Shown here piece by piece: positions 37,262 to 51,713 of a stretch of DNA of 64,000 nt (the stretch's first letter is position 1; each line of letters begins with the position of its first letter). This stretch comes from Clavelina lepadiformis (lineage: Eukaryota; Chordata; Ascidiacea; Aplousobranchia; Clavelinidae). The position numbers and the translations under genes are program-made. The DNA is taken from assembly GCF_947623445.1 (NCBI RefSeq), contig NC_135241.1, positions 1,986,501-2,050,500 of the forward strand, in the 5' to 3' direction. The notes under the pieces are model-generated. The model ran no database searches and had not been told where the DNA came from. It worked only from the letters and a program-made list of their open reading frames with translations.

Positions 37262-39576
37262 TCATCTGAATTTCTGACGTAAAATTTGTAACAATTCTTC
37301 TCGGAATTCCTTGTCTCGTATGTTGTAAATTATGACGTTGACAAGACTGCCAAAAATAACATCAACTGGTAAGGGAAAATGGTGTAACGAAGTTTAAAAA
37401 AGTTAAAAAAGTTACCGTAAATTGCTAAGTTAAAGATAAGAAAGACAACACAAAGTATAGATGAACGATAACCTGTTGCTTAAAGTGAAGTAAAAACTTG
37501 CAAAATAAGGTTTAGAGAGAACATCGCAATCCATTTGATGACTATAAAGCAAGGCGGATGCAACTAAAGTCGGAACTGGAAAAAGATATGACAAGTATGT
37601 AAAGTCTGTTGCCTAGTTTGTTGCACACACGGGCTTATGATGTGATCATATTTAGCAGTAATAGTAATTTAGTTCCTTCGATTATCCCACTCATTGATGA
37701 TGCAGTTAAATACAAAAACTCTTGAAAACTAATCATGAATAATTTGAAAAAGCTTAAAAACAGCTAAATTTGACAATTAAATTATTGGAAGAAGCATAGG
37801 CTACAGAAGGAGTATATGGGCTGTATACCTAACACACATTTTCCTAATTAATACGCTATATACTGTACAGTTGTTATTGAGCATCCCTTACGAAAAGTGG
37901 CTGTAAAACATATTTGCATTATAGCAACTGTCACCAGTGCGTGGTTGTTTTGCTGCAAACGATTCCTTTGTGAGTTTGAATGTTTTTGTTGAAGTCCATT
38001 TCCTCCAACCTTTTGACGTCGACAGATCATCACAGCAGTTCCAACAATTAAAACGCTCTGCAAAACCAAATTTCATTAATATCTCATATTGTAACAAACA
38101 TTGGAACATGTGTACAGCTACTTGTTTCAATTCCTTCATGCTTACACTTCCTTTACTCAAACTCCAAATTAATGGTGACACTTTTAAAACTATTATTATT
38201 TATTCAAACTCACATTTGATATGTAAGGGAGAAAATACAACACCGCTAGAGGAACAAGAGAGTCAACACGACTGCGTTCTAAGTTTATTGCGTTCTGCGA
38301 CGGAAAAAAGACGAAAAGTGTTGCAGAGTAATCAAACGTCCATTCTTGAAAGAAAGTCACTATACAAAAGCTTTGCTTATTTGACTACTTCATGCCTACG
38401 CTTTATATTCAAATATAACACTGCTGGTTACTTAAGATAAACCAGTAAGTTATAGACTTTAAATGCGTATAAAACTATTGTTATTTGTAATGAATTGTTA
38501 TTCGTTATTATATACCGTAAGTCACGAAAACATTTACTCACTTAAAACTTACTCAGAAAAATGGCGATTGCTGATAGAATCCATGTCATTGCTAACCCAA
38601 CATAAACTGATTTTTTGCTTTGCCATCTGTAGTTGAACGGCTTAGCAACAGCATAGAATCGCTCTATTGCCATATAAGCCAGATGATTCATTGAGGCAGT
38701 GATCCCAAGCAAATACGATATTCCCCCAACATATGCTTGCGGTGATCCCCGCAAAGCCAAACGCATTTTGTCGAGCTCTTCCGGCATCATATTCATCGAC
38801 CAGCTAAAGTTGTAAGGCACCACTACTAACGGCTGTACACCTGCAATATTTCAGAATTCAATTTGCTGTTTATGAGATAGATAATGACAAAAATGATAGA
38901 TTTAAAATGGTTTCATTGTAAATATATAAGAAGTTTTTTAACGTGTTCTGACTAGGCTTAACTGCAGAAAGTTGTTCATTACTTGTCAAGGCATCGGCTA
39001 GCGCCAGTGAGCTTCTGCAGATGTCCAATTTATTCGCCTTGCCACGTCTACATCTTCGAATACCCACAAGCATCGTTAAAGCGTTTGCAGTCAAAATGGC
39101 CAATCCCAAAGACACAGCTAGCAATAATATTACAGCGCCACCAGCCATTCCACATTCTTCACAATCCAGCAAAGTTTTGTTAAAACAATTTCGATAAATA
39201 TCTATTCTGCCTTTTCCGCAAAATCCAGGATAGCTACAACGTTGGGAGCGATTGCCTGAAGGATAAGAGAAATTAGGGGCGAAATAAAGAAGCGGGCAAT
39301 GCTTTATATAAAACCTGACCTTTGTAAAATGCACCATGTATAGTGTTAATGTCACAGCATGCAGTTTCAAAGTATACATATCCTTGTCCAAAATGAACGA
39401 TCATTCGAAGTTAACCACATACTATCTACTGCTGGTAACATGCCTGGCATCCCAGCAGGCCGATGTATTGATACGTCACTTCTATTGAGAGCTGAAGATA
39501 GACTGAAGTTTTGTGTCGGTTCAAACATTGATGACTTCGTGGCTCCAAATGTAGGATTTACACCGTAAATTTCCAT
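37262..39576 (-). CDS. GPCR-A copy 3, 399 aa
   Basis: Seven exons at offset 31,971 from copy 1, with identical exon translations and splice sites: 39576-39423, 39255-38983, 38840-38553, 38344-38214, 38057-37892, 37575-37473, 37346-37262. Confidence 0.86.
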
Positions 39577-41610
39577 CAGTATTCTACTGGCTTGCAATTA
39601 AGCTTTCTGTACTTGGATATTGATCCAGTAAAATCGTTCACCGAGCGGTTACTCTCGTTCGGTTGCACTGTTGTTGCTTACAGGCTTCACACTAATGCTG
39701 TGATATTCGAAAACATTTTACTAATTAAATCAAGTTACAGATAATCTGTAAAATAGTATAACCTATATACCGTTTGTGTTTATAGTAGCTGAACATTTTT
39801 TATGAGATATAAACAAAATGTTCTTTCATAAACTCAGCACTTAGAGTAAATATCACAAAAATAAATACATAATAAAATGTCGTGTTGAATTGATTTTATG
39901 AGCTCTTTGCTTCGGCATTTCCATCTGCTTTGCTGTGTCATCAATCAACCTCACTGTTGTGTTGATTAGATTTTAATCTAATTTTCATTTCCTATTGCTT
40001 AGTCGGGAATCCCGTTCTTGAACCACACAATGAAAAGTTCTTAAGGAAACGATGGTAAGTTATGAAAATTATAATAATAAATCTGCCGAGCAATTCACCC
40101 ACCAAAGAACATAAGATGTACCAGATAAGTAAAAGATTAAATTTTGGATTTCAATAACTACCACGAAGTAAAAATAAAAATAAATTGTTTTATTTTGTTG
40201 CTCTCAGGTCCCTTTTGCGCTTTGACGTTTTTTTTTTAAATAGTTTCTTCAACAGTCCAAAATTTTTTTTCAAGTGCGTTAAAAAATATCTGGTAAGCCG
40301 TGAAATGATTGCTAATTCTATATTATTTGGTAATATTTGAGTTTCTTGATTAAATTTTGTAACTTAGTAACTCAATTGACGTTTAATAACCCGAGTAACC
40401 AACAATAACTTTCGCAACTTCACCGTGAATAAAGTTTTTGATTAATGGCTGACCAATTCAGCGAAACGGGATTTACTCCATAATGCACGTTGAGCGACGT
40501 TTCAACGTACAGTATACATGCAGTATGTTGTTGTTGTAGTTTGTAACATACTTTTATGCCGATATTACTCATATAAGGAAATGTTATTTCTTCGAATTGA
40601 AAGCTCATTGTCTTTCTACATCACTTACTGAAATCAATACTGACCTACAATAAGTCTGTGGTTGTCAGATAGTTTAATTTGAAGATCGTTTTTATTGATG
40701 TTCGTTTATTGGTTTTTGCAGACTTGAATCCCATGATTTCGACAAAAAATTTATAATTTTCTTTTAATCTTGTGTTCAAATCTTTCTTCATATCTTATGT
40801 CGACATATACTGTAGTTATAATCATAAAATATTCATTTTAATTCATTTTAGATTACATGTACTACGTTTCATGGTAAAATAAAGCGATTTATTTAGAGTT
40901 ATTATGAATAACACGCTAATAAAAATATGCACTAATTAATTAATAATTCTAAGTCGGTTGCAATAACAATAAGTCGGTCGGTATAAAAAACGTATAAAAA
41001 ATTACTTCAATCTAGCCACCTTTTTAAAATTAGGTGATAGTTTGTAGAAATAAAAAAGTTAAAGGAAAGTTTTTAACACACTTTTATGACAACGAACTTT
41101 ATTTACCAGTTATGCATAAAAGTAAAATTAAACGTGTTTCAACAGCGAAATTGTGCAATGCTTTGCCAAAGAAATATAATGCATAGTATATTACATTTTA
41201 GAAACAAAAGTGTTTGAACCAAAGTTTTGACTTGAAAATATTCCTGAAAATATTTCGTTTACCGCTTTTATCTTATTAAATGTGTATGACATTAATTTAC
41301 AACAAAATAAATTTTAATGCAAATCATATTTGCCTTTCAGGCTTTACTGTACCTTAATACCGGGCTTAGGTAAAGTCGATACAAAACTTAGAAAAATGAG
41401 TAATAACTTGGTTATCGCATAACCAATGCTAAGCGGTGGAAAAATTGCAGTTTGGCTCCAAATTCTATCATTCAACAACGTAACGTGGGCTTTATGATTT
41501 CAAATTTTATAGCAATCTCTTTAATGATAACTTGCTGGTGATGACAAACTTATACACTGTACAGTATGTAATATTAAGTTCATGCATATTGAAATGTTAT
41601 ATTTCTTTAT

Positions 41611-43332
41611 TTATTTCTTCTTTGCAATGAGTTTTATGATTTGAAATATTTCTTTTCGAAAGTCTTCGTCAGAAACGTTGTATATTATGACGTTGAAAAA
41701 GCTGCAAAAAGAATAACAACACAGCATTATAACAAAAACTACTTTTTTGGTTGAAATTTGTGCTATCTAAAATTAAAACCGTACTTCTTAAGCATGTTTT
41801 AAAGATACAATGGATTTAAAATGGGGTTGTATTAAGTACTAGCCTGTTGCTTAAAGCGAAGTAATAGCAGATCAGTAAAACCGTTGATATCGTAGTCCAT
41901 TCTAACGATCCGGAATATAGCAAGTAAACAATAACCAATAAGGGAACTGTAAATAGAGCGTGTTACCAACGATTGTTCAATAAAACTCGGTCAAATATTA
42001 ATTTATGTGATTATATTTAGATAGGTTTTGTTGTAGGAAAAGCACAGATCCAAATCTTACGCAGTGTAATAGTAAACAGAGTTTGCATGATTGCGATTGT
42101 AATCAGAGGTCTTGCTTTTCGTAGTAGCTTGTTTTTGTTTGTAGCCGTGGCAACAAATTTCCTGCATTTATTGATTGCGAGGTTTTGACGTTGGCGAAGC
42201 AAAATACCAGTCGCCAAAATTAGAACGTTCTGCAAAGGAAAACTTTGTTTTCACGATTTAGTTCTTTTTAAAGCATCTTTATTCGATATTTACCACTCGC
42301 GATTTGATTTTTAAAATCTTACCGTTAACAGGTATGGAAACAAATAAAAGATTATGAAAGTCCCGATAGCCATGTTGGAATTAGATCCCCGCATCATTTT
42401 CAACGGAATAGGAAGGAACAGAAACACGGGAGCACTATAAGTGAATGTTATTTCCTTGGAAACAGCAACTGCAAAATGTGAATGTTCACTTAAAAATATC
42501 ACTGCGTTTAGTAAGAATAAGTATGTCGCTTAATACATATAAAAGGCCGGATAACGATAACAATGACGTTCCCAAACACAAAATCTTAAAAGTGAAAACT
42601 TAAATGCCTTGTTACCAAGACTCGATGAAATTGACGTTAAAATCCACACCATGCCAATTCCCAAATAAACCGATTTTGTGCTTTGCCATTTGTACTTGAA
42701 CGGTAGTGCTATTGCATAAAACCGCTCCATTGCCATTAAAGCAAGATGGTACGTGGACGACGTGATCGCGAGCAATATGCACATTCCGCCTGCGATTGCC
42801 TGTGGTGATCCCCGTAGATCCCATTGCACTCGGTCGAGCTCAAATGGAGTTGAATTCATAGACCAACTAAAGTTGTAAACTGCTACTAACAGGTGTACGC
42901 CTAAAAGAAAAGCAGGCATCTAGGTTGGTTGACTTGATTTTTCTTTGACTTTCGACAAACGTGAGAAGGAGTACGAACGAAAACTTTAGAATATTGGTCA
43001 TGGTAACAATTAAACTTACCAATGGTAACATCCATCATAGCCAGCGAATTTCTACAGATATCCACTTTACTTTCTTTGCCACGCCTGCAACGTCGAATAC
43101 CCAAAAACAGAGTTAAACAATTTCCAACCAGGATTGCAAGTGCCAAACACAGCACCGTTGAGAGGAAAGCCGCACCTCGGGCAACGCCACATTCTTTGCA
43201 ATCAAACAAAGTTAAATTGGCGCAACTTTTGTAGACTTTTGCTCTTGTTCCAATACAAACACCAGGAAGAAATGACAAATCATCATCCGTTCTTGCGGTG
43301 ATTGTACTAGTATTTAAACTTGGGCTAGTCAT
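41611..43332 (-). CDS. GPCR-C copy 3, 368 aa
   Basis: Six exons as in copy 1: 43332-43020, 42900-42616, 42468-42323, 42229-42061, 41946-41844, 41701-41611. The GC donor after the TM7 exon is kept. It shares the synonymous GVARGA change with copy 2. Confidence 0.85.
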
Positions 43333-43677
43333 AATACTTGCTTTCAAGTATATACGTGAAAAGAATTCTATTTAAAACTTCTGTGTAATTGCTATTAATT
43401 TCCTTTTTGAAGCATTGATAAGCAATGTCAGACCTTGCTGTATAAATGATGTTACAGAAAATACAAAGAACAAGTTAATTCTTTAATACAGTATAAGCTA
43501 CAGGTAGGTCTATATTTTTCTGTATACCGCTATATATCTTGAATTTGATCTTTGACCTTATTTCGACGCTTTTTTTCACCGTTTCATTTACATAAGTTCA
43601 TCAATGCCAGATTATGTTCATAATCGATTTTAAATTAACATTACGTAATTTAATATTACGTATTTTCCATTAAAATA

Positions 43678-43946
43678 TTAACCATTGACAAATACGATAT
43701 AGATTATGACGTTAACAAAACTATAAAAATAGCATTTACTGATATGTAAAATCTTTTGAAACCTCATTATTTATTGATTCCAATAAAAACTGGTTGAAAT
43801 ACACTTAAGGACACATCATGAATATATTGTGCAATCAACTTAAAAGAATAGGAACCCCGGCTTTTGCTTAAAACAACAATGAAGCTTAGAAAATGTAAGG
43901 TTTGGTCACGTTACTAACCCAAGTATAGTGACGACAATAGGGGCAG
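43678..43946 (-). pseudogene. GPCR relic (TM7 and helix 8 exons), copy 3
   Basis: A duplicate of the relic at 11707, with the same decay. Confidence 0.6.
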
Positions 43947-45322
43947 CCCGTACGTAGGGGATGTAGGGCTGCAACCCATCCTGTGATTTTTGTCAAGTCA
44001 AATGAAACAAAATGCTAACTGATTTCAGTTTTTGATTCTTCTTTTAATATTTTTTACTGCTCTTTTTGTATTTTTTAATTGGAAGCACTTATGGCTGCGC
44101 CCGAATGTGTTTGGGTTTGTTTACTTTCTTCGAGTCGCAGAAGGGAAATTCCCTGTTAACAAGTTAGTAGCAAAACAGCTGGTGGTGGGCTGCTGGAGTC
44201 GCAGCACGAAATCGTCCGAAACTACGCAGCAGGTCATTGCTTTCAACTGGTTTTAAATAAGCAGATAATACAACTGATGTAGGTCAGTGTTATTACATTG
44301 ATATTGGACGACTGCAATAGTCACCTGTAGGCTAAAATCGTTTTAACACATAACTTAAAGATGCAATAGGTTAAGGCAGTGTATGTAATAGAGGTTTATA
44401 TAGGCCTGAAGGCTGTGCCCGAAAAGAGTGGGAAGGAAAACACACAGCCTAAAAAGAAAAACAAGATCATAGACTGTGAATTTATGCGGTAGCCAAAACT
44501 AAAGCTTTCGATAGCTTAGGCATACTACCTACACCACATTGGTTTGAAAAGGAAATAGCGGTATGCTGTACGCCTATACGTACATTTTGAATCTGAGAGC
44601 ATGAGTAGTTCTTGATGATTGTGTAATTAATTAAATTTTGCTAAACGTTGCAATTTTTTGAAGATCTGGCAGTGAATTTTAGTCCGTACTTTCAAACCGC
44701 GTTTGAAAATGAACAAAAGTATAAGGTTTGAAAATCCATAACTAAGCTGCAGTCCTTCCGTTCATACGAACTCACAAGCGGCCATTGAACGAGAAGGCTG
44801 CAGAATGCGATTGGGTTACTTTCCGCATCAGTTGTTGGGAAAGTAAAGTCAAAACACAAGACCATCAAAGCTTCTTACCTTATAGCTTTTACTTCATATG
44901 GATTGTTATGTATTGGTTCTATGATATTTTCAATAACTGCTTATAGCACCAGAGTTGAAACGCGTTTATTCTTTTGCAGATTTCTTTTGTATATGTCCAA
45001 GTTCAAATAACATAGGTCATTATACATTTTATACAGCATGCAAGTATGTAGGGTAATATAGCATGAAAGAAAAGTTGTACTGCGAACAACACCTCGCTCT
45101 TGGCAGTCGGACAATTTTTATTTGGCATAGATTTTGTCTTGTTATTCCTCGTTCCCACGCAAGTACTGAGAACGAATGGCAAAACAATATCAAGTTCTTT
45201 AGTTGTTATGTACGTAGTTAAATATTTTGTTATCTTGTTTTCAAATTCCAAATTTGGGCATAAAAATCTGTTTAAAATCCGTTTTTTTTATTGTTGGTTC
45301 TCCTTTCATGAAATTTAATTAA

Positions 45323-47242
45323 CCCTTTGCGGTCCACCTACATCCCTGGGATGATAAACAAAATTATGTAATGCTGTCCACCTACATCCCTAGGATGACT
45401 TTTGTGTACAGCGGTTTTTACGGGTCTACCTACATTCTAAGAATGTTACAACATTTATTATCGATTTCGGAACACAGTAGATGGTATTTTTTAGGGTTTT
45501 ACCCTGACTTTTGTTAAGTTGAAGTGAATTTGGAACTGGAAACCAGTTAGTAAAACTGGGCTAGGCAAGGGCATTTCTTGCACTCAGCTATAATGAATTT
45601 TGCTTGTTATTGTATTTTATTACTACCTTACAGACGAGAGTTGTAGTAAATAGTATTGGATTGTTTATAGTAAAATGGCTGCTAGAAGGTTTAGTGCTAA
45701 TGATGTACTTGAAATGCTTGATTCTGAAGATGAAAATAATTCAGACATGGAGGTTGATGAAGAGAGTGATTTTTCTGATTCAGATATGGAAATGAGTTAT
45801 GATGGGAGCTCTGATCCTGATGAGCACTCAGACAGTGATGGATCTACCTCTAATGATGTTGTAGACTCTAATGGATGGAGAGTATGGCATGATAATGATA
45901 GTGATTTTCCTCATCACCCATTTACAGCTACTGATGTGGGACCAAACTTGGAAAAGATCCCAAAAACAGAATTGGAATATTTTCAAAATTTTATGTCGGA
46001 TGAAATATTTATGGAAATTTTGGTGGCAACAAATGCATATGCAACAATACGACTACAGAAAAAAAGATTTGTAAAGAGTTCTGTATGGTATGGTTGGCAA
46101 GATTTAACTTTGCCTGAATTAAAGAAAATTTGTCGCGTCAAGATCTGCCGTTTACATCGAGGATCGTGATGCATTTAGTTGGCAAGCTGCTGTCAAAAGT
46201 CAGAGCAAGTGGTTATCATATATATACAGACCGGTTTTATACAAGCTACACTCTAGCAAAAGAACTGCTTCAGAATAAAATCCACCTTACTGGAACTATC
46301 CAGAAGAATAGGGTTGGACTACCCACTGAAGTAAAGCGTTTGCGATTGAAAAATTTACAGTTGAAAGCATACCGTCATCCAGAAAATATTCTAACACTTG
46401 GATGGCAAGATAGACGCTTGATACTGATGCTCAGCACCTGGCACAATGTGGACACTGCACCCCACAGTCGTTGGCGAAATGGGAGGCAGGAAGATGTAGA
46501 GAAACCTGATGTAATCCGTGATTACACAGCTAACATGGGCGCAGTTGATCATTCTGATCATTACTGCGCATCATACTCCTTCACACGAAAAACGCTGCGG
46601 TGGTGGAGAAAGCTATTTTTCTGGTTGGTTGAAGTATGCATGGTTAACTCATTCTTGGTTTACAAGGAGATGCAACACATTAGAGATTCAAGACACCTAC
46701 AATATAGAAACAAGGTGATTGTGCAACTAATAGGAGACGTCCGCAACAGGAAACCGAAACGAGGAAGGCCAAGTGAAAACGATTCTGCTGAGCGCCTCAA
46801 CAAATCACCACATTTCATCAAAAAAGGAGCAAGAGGTCACACAAAGAATTGCATGGTTTGCAACACCAAAGAACAAAGGAAAACCACCTTATTCTTTTGT
46901 GAAACATGCCAAAGAAAACCTGGTCTTCATCCAGGAGAATGCTTCAAAAAATATCACACCCAAGTCACCTACAAAGACTGACCAAAGTCCAGGCGTCATA
47001 CAGGAGTTCACCAGAAAATTTCAACAGTGTGATAAGAGTGTGTTAATTTTACTTGTAAACAAACTGCATTTGTGTTTCAATAAACGTCAGTACTGTTTGA
47101 AATATGTGATACCTTTTGTCTAGAAAATACATGATGCAAAAAATTGAAAAAAATGCAAAAAACTGCGAAAAATAGCACTTTTAAAAACGCTAAAAAAAAA
47201 AAAACTAAAAAAAATTTCGCCAAAAAAATTTCACATCCGTAC
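45323..47242 (+). mobile_element. piggyBac-family DNA transposon, internally deleted and right end lost
   Basis: Present only in unit 3. The left end is TTAA followed by CCCTTTGCGGTCC, the piggyBac target and terminus type. The subterminal region holds three diverged copies of a unit of about 25 bp with palindromic cores (CATCCCTGGGATG, CATCCCTAGGATG, CATTCTAAGAATG), possibly transposase binding sites. A right inverted terminus and second TTAA are absent. The unit-1 empty site has 8 extra host bases there, so the right end was deleted along with some flank. An AATAAA lies near 47079. Confidence 0.85.
45675..46981 (+). pseudogene. piggyBac transposase, internal deletion
   Basis: The N-terminal piece (45675-46169) starts MAARRFSANDVLEMLDSEDE, with the long acidic stretch usual in this family, and runs to TLPELKK, the start of the transposase domain. 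The next frame (46130-46981) resumes with the region containing DRFYTS, which holds the second catalytic Asp, then NMGAVDHSDH with the third, and ends in a Cys-rich zinc-binding domain (CMVC, CETC, HPGEC, KYH). From family knowledge, about 150 residues between these pieces, with the first catalytic Asp, are missing, and the frame shifts at the joint near 46130. It cannot encode an active transposase. Confidence 0.85.
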
Positions 47243-47452
47243 TATTTACAAACGTACAAACTAACAAACATTTGTATTCAGTGTATTTGTACTTCTGTAT
47301 TCAGTTTAGATTGTCGACTTTGTAAAACAAATATGACTACACTATAGTTACATCTAGCGCTGTACATATAAATGAAATGTATTCAGCATGCCAAGCACGT
47401 AAGTATTTACAATGCTATATGTAAATGAAGCAAAAGATTGTACATGGAAATA

Positions 47453-49711
47453 TCATATTTTCGTTTTAAGGCCGGTGGTTTCTTTTGATGTAATTGATTC
47501 TGTGAGCTTTCTTCCGAACTTCCAGCACAGAGCTTGCAACATTTCTTCACGAAAGGCCTTGTCCCGTAAGCTGTAGATTATGACGTTGAAGAGACTGTAA
47601 AAGTAGAATTCACCAAGACGTAAAAACTGTTGTAAATGTTATTATCAATTTACAAGAACTTATTTACAGTATTGAAATATTCTTAGAAGTCACGCACAAG
47701 TTATAAAGCAATTTATATTCGATTAGCGATTCGATTTAGCACATTCGAACTAAAGCAACAAAATCTCACCTGTTGCTTAAAGTGATGTAGAAACTTACAA
47801 GGTAGGGTTGAGATAAACTGTCACAACTTAAATAACGACTATATAGCAGTGAAGAAAAAAGAATTGATGGAACTGAAACCAAAAATAAGCGTTATTAGGC
47901 CTATACATGTGTTTTGGTGAAGATATAGCAGTATAGGCTAATTAGTACGGGTATATAGACTGTGAGTTTTAAGATATGATTTTACATTTACCTGTTAAAA
48001 GGACCGAAAGCTGTTTCAAGTTGCAGTTTACTTTTTACCAAATGACTTTATAGCTATTTTTCATTACATGATATGCTAAACAAATTCTTACGCAAGGTGA
48101 TGGTAAAACAAGTTTGCATTATCGCGACTGTCACCAACGCATTTTTATTTTGTTGCAAACAGCAACTTTCTGGATTCGTACTTTTACGTTTTTGTGCCAG
48201 TGTTCCTGCAAACTTTCGACGTCGGGAAATCATAATACCGGTTCCAATAATGAAAACACTCTGCGATAAAATATGTAAACAGATTGTTAAACTGAAAGTT
48301 ATCGATTCTGCAGCTTTTGCTGTTACAATCCACTTGTTCTATTTTTAGGCTACTTCTGTTTTTGTCGGAAGTTATAGTTCAAATTTTTTTTCATTCTTAC
48401 TTAGTTAATATATATTGAAGACTTACCGTTAGAATGTACGGTACAACATAAAAGATCGTAACTATTGCAAATGCAACATGATAATTTTGCCCCTGAGTTA
48501 TTACTGTAATAGATGGGTAAAAAACGAATACCGTTGTGGAATAGGAATAGGTGACGTCTTCAACTAAACAAACTGAAAAACAATGTAAGCTACTGGTTAT
48601 GCAGCTAACTAATATTGTGTTAATATCGGTTCCCAACGCTGCAGTTGAAGATTAAGTTATATATATATTGTATCTACATTTAGGCAGGTTCCTATAGACG
48701 AAAATGGAACGTTGCAAGGGCAGTCAATCGCAACAATTATGAAAAAAAGTGTCGCCACTCATCATATGTCTAGATTTTATATAATACAACTAAACATACT
48801 CAGAGATACGGTCATTGTTGATAAAATCCACACCATTGCAACTCCTGCGTAAACTGATTTTTTGTTTTGCCATCTGTAGTTAAACGGTTTTGTTACTGCG
48901 TAAAATCGCTCTATTGACAAATAAAGAAGATGATATATAGAAGAAGTGATCCCGAGAAGAAATGATATTCCTGCAGCATATGCTTGCGGCGATTCCCGCA
49001 AAGCCAATTGCTCCTTGTCGAGCCCAAGCGGTGTCATATTCATTGACCAGCTGAAATTGTAAGTAACTACAACCAACAGCTGAATACCTGCAAAACAAGG
49101 AGGCATTGGTGCTCGGAGTGTTTTTTTTTCGAAAAAGGGATATTTTTAGAAAATATAATTATATTGTAAACATAAAACATCGGAATAATTTGTGTTAACT
49201 ACAGAATTTTATGTTCATACTTATCAGAATATCAGCAAACGCCAGTGAGCTTCTACAAATGTCCATTTTACTTGCTTTGCCACGTTTACATCTTCGAAAA
49301 CCCAAATATATGGTTAAACCGTTTCCAACCAAAATTGCCAATCCCAAGCATACCGCTAGAAATAAAAAGAGCGCTCCACGAAATACTCCACATTCCTGGC
49401 AATCGAGCAAAGTTTTGTTGAAGCATTCGATGTATTGGCTCGACAAATTCCAGGAAAAGCACAAAGCAGGGAGTGATTATCTGGAATTACATTGACATTT
49501 TGAAGAAAAAACAGAGAACATATTGTATTTGACCTCAACCGTTGAACAAAGTTAGGCATTAATTACACTCTGTGTGTATAATCGTTGCTTCAAATTCTAG
49601 CTGGTCATTCTGTTTGTCTGACTTACAGTTTTTTTCGTACAAGCCATAGTCTGTTGGTAATCTGTCCGGTATCAGAGCAGCAGGCTGATACATTTGCATA
49701 TACTCTTCCAT
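47453..49711 (-). pseudogene. GPCR-D copy 3, frameshifted by the same 13-bp deletion
   Basis: Seven exons collinear with copy 1 (offset 33,883 in the 3' exons, 33,870 upstream of the deletion). The 13-bp loss between TCGATGTA repeats near 49432 is identical to copy 2, so both derive from one event. The reading frame breaks before TM1. Confidence 0.85.
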
Positions 49712-51713
49712 TTAGCTAATAAAGGACAACCAATATTTAATATCTTATAAGCACTTATACAATAAATTTTTGGCACTAAATATACATGTTTAAATGCGGA
49801 GGTTTCTGAAGCGCTTATTTTCAGTTGATATTTCAATTTAGACCTACACATTTTTTTCATGCACTATATCAAAATTACTGTATATTTAACTGAAATTTTC
49901 ATAAAATTTGCACACAAGCATTTAACTACATTTCTCAATCAACAAAATTGCAGAAATGTTTCGCATATAGGCACTTTCGCTTTCTTGTCTATCCATAGAT
50001 TGCCTTGCTTAAGTAATAAAACTAAAAGCTCCTGTTTATTTACTTTACACCTCTCGACCTACTGTATACTATAGATATACTAGTATGTCCTTAACAGTAA
50101 TTTCAAATCCTTTAAGTAGAAAGAAATCGATTTACATCTTTCTTTCTTTCGCATTCATCAAATGTGCTTTGATAAACAATTATTATCTTCATGAATATTA
50201 TTTGTCTGTAATTTCCTCTCGCTTTGTCGAAATCTATTTCATTTCTTCAAATAATTCTGCCTTGTAAAGATAAGCGGCTTTTTAATAATAAGCCGCAAAT
50301 TAATATTTACGTATATGAACAGTTACGTAAAAGCGAAATTTTCCTTATGATGCTCAGACATACAGTAAGTAAACTGGTAAAACTATTTAAAACTGGGGTT
50401 CCGAAAATGCTGTTATTTAATGATAATATTTGGTCATTTTACCCAATAATTTGACTTTTGGAAAGTTAATGCATTAATAACAGAAAAACAATTCCCCATG
50501 GTATCACGATTTTCATTTCATATTGCTCTCAGTGGAACAACCTTGTAGAAATTTGCAAACGTGTTTTGAGTGTTAGTTTGCTGTTGTTATCAATCAGTTT
50601 ATTACCGCTGCTGTCCTTTTGAACTCTATTGGTGATCTATCGTAGCTGATTTATTTTACAGTCGAACAAAAAGTGAAACTTGTCGCTTATTAAATAGAGT
50701 GATATTCAATTTCACTACCGGCATGAAACTGATTATCGTTTTCAGTGTTTGCTACTTTCTCAGTTATTTATTCGCAGTTTAAGTAATTTACTTAAAATAT
50801 CACTTGATATACATCTTGTAAAAACCATAGTTTAAAATAAAATCACAAAATTTAAGATAAATTCGAATTAATTGGAATCAGACCAAACAATGTTTATAAA
50901 CTCAAATTTATCGATTTAACTTCAAAATGTTTGTACTACCTTTCATATGCGGTATTTAATATAACTTCAATAAACAAGCTTGGTAATTAACCGTAATGGC
51001 TATATTGTCGTTTGACTGTTGCCGTTATTTTGGCCAATTAAGTTCGAGTTCGAGCTTTGCCAGCATTGTCGTTGCCTTTTAACTTTCCATATTTTCATAA
51101 ACGGCCGTTGACTGATAAAATGAACATCAACTGACTTGAAAATTAACCAGAAACGTTGCACTTTTTATATTAACGTAATTTTTATACCTTGCGTTTGTGG
51201 TACTTTTCAAGGGTTGTAACGTGAAACAAGTCGATACTCTTTATATTATTTTATATTACTGCAGACACGTTAATCAAGCTACTGCATTCCATAGCAAGCA
51301 ATAACCAGCAATGTTAAGATTTCTGATTGTTCTAAGTTTCTCTTACATGCCTTCTTGTCTTCGCTTTTTAATCTAAATGACTTGCTGCTGTAAGTTTGTA
51401 GAAAGTTCGTTGTGATTTCAATCATAATAATTGTTATGTTATAATTTGTTATTTGTTTAAAATTATTGATTAATTATTTGTTGGAATTAGTTTGTTATTT
51501 GTGGTTTAGGTTAGTAACGTGATTAAAAATTTAACAAGAAACCTGATAAAAATCAACAGCATAGTTTCCAGTAGTGGTACCGGCTAACAGTATCCAAATT
51601 TATAAACCTGTTGTATGATAATAGAACTCAGATCTACGCAATGAGCATGTATTTACATTTTAAGAGGAACAATAGTTTATATGGTGCTTAATAATTATTT
51701 TCTTTTGGGTCAT
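49712..51713. other. intergenic between GPCR-D and GPCR-E
   Basis: 49712-50738 matches the region upstream of GPCR-D in units 1 and 2. 50739-51713 is found only in unit 3. It is AT-rich, with no recognisable gene or repeat. Confidence 0.5.
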
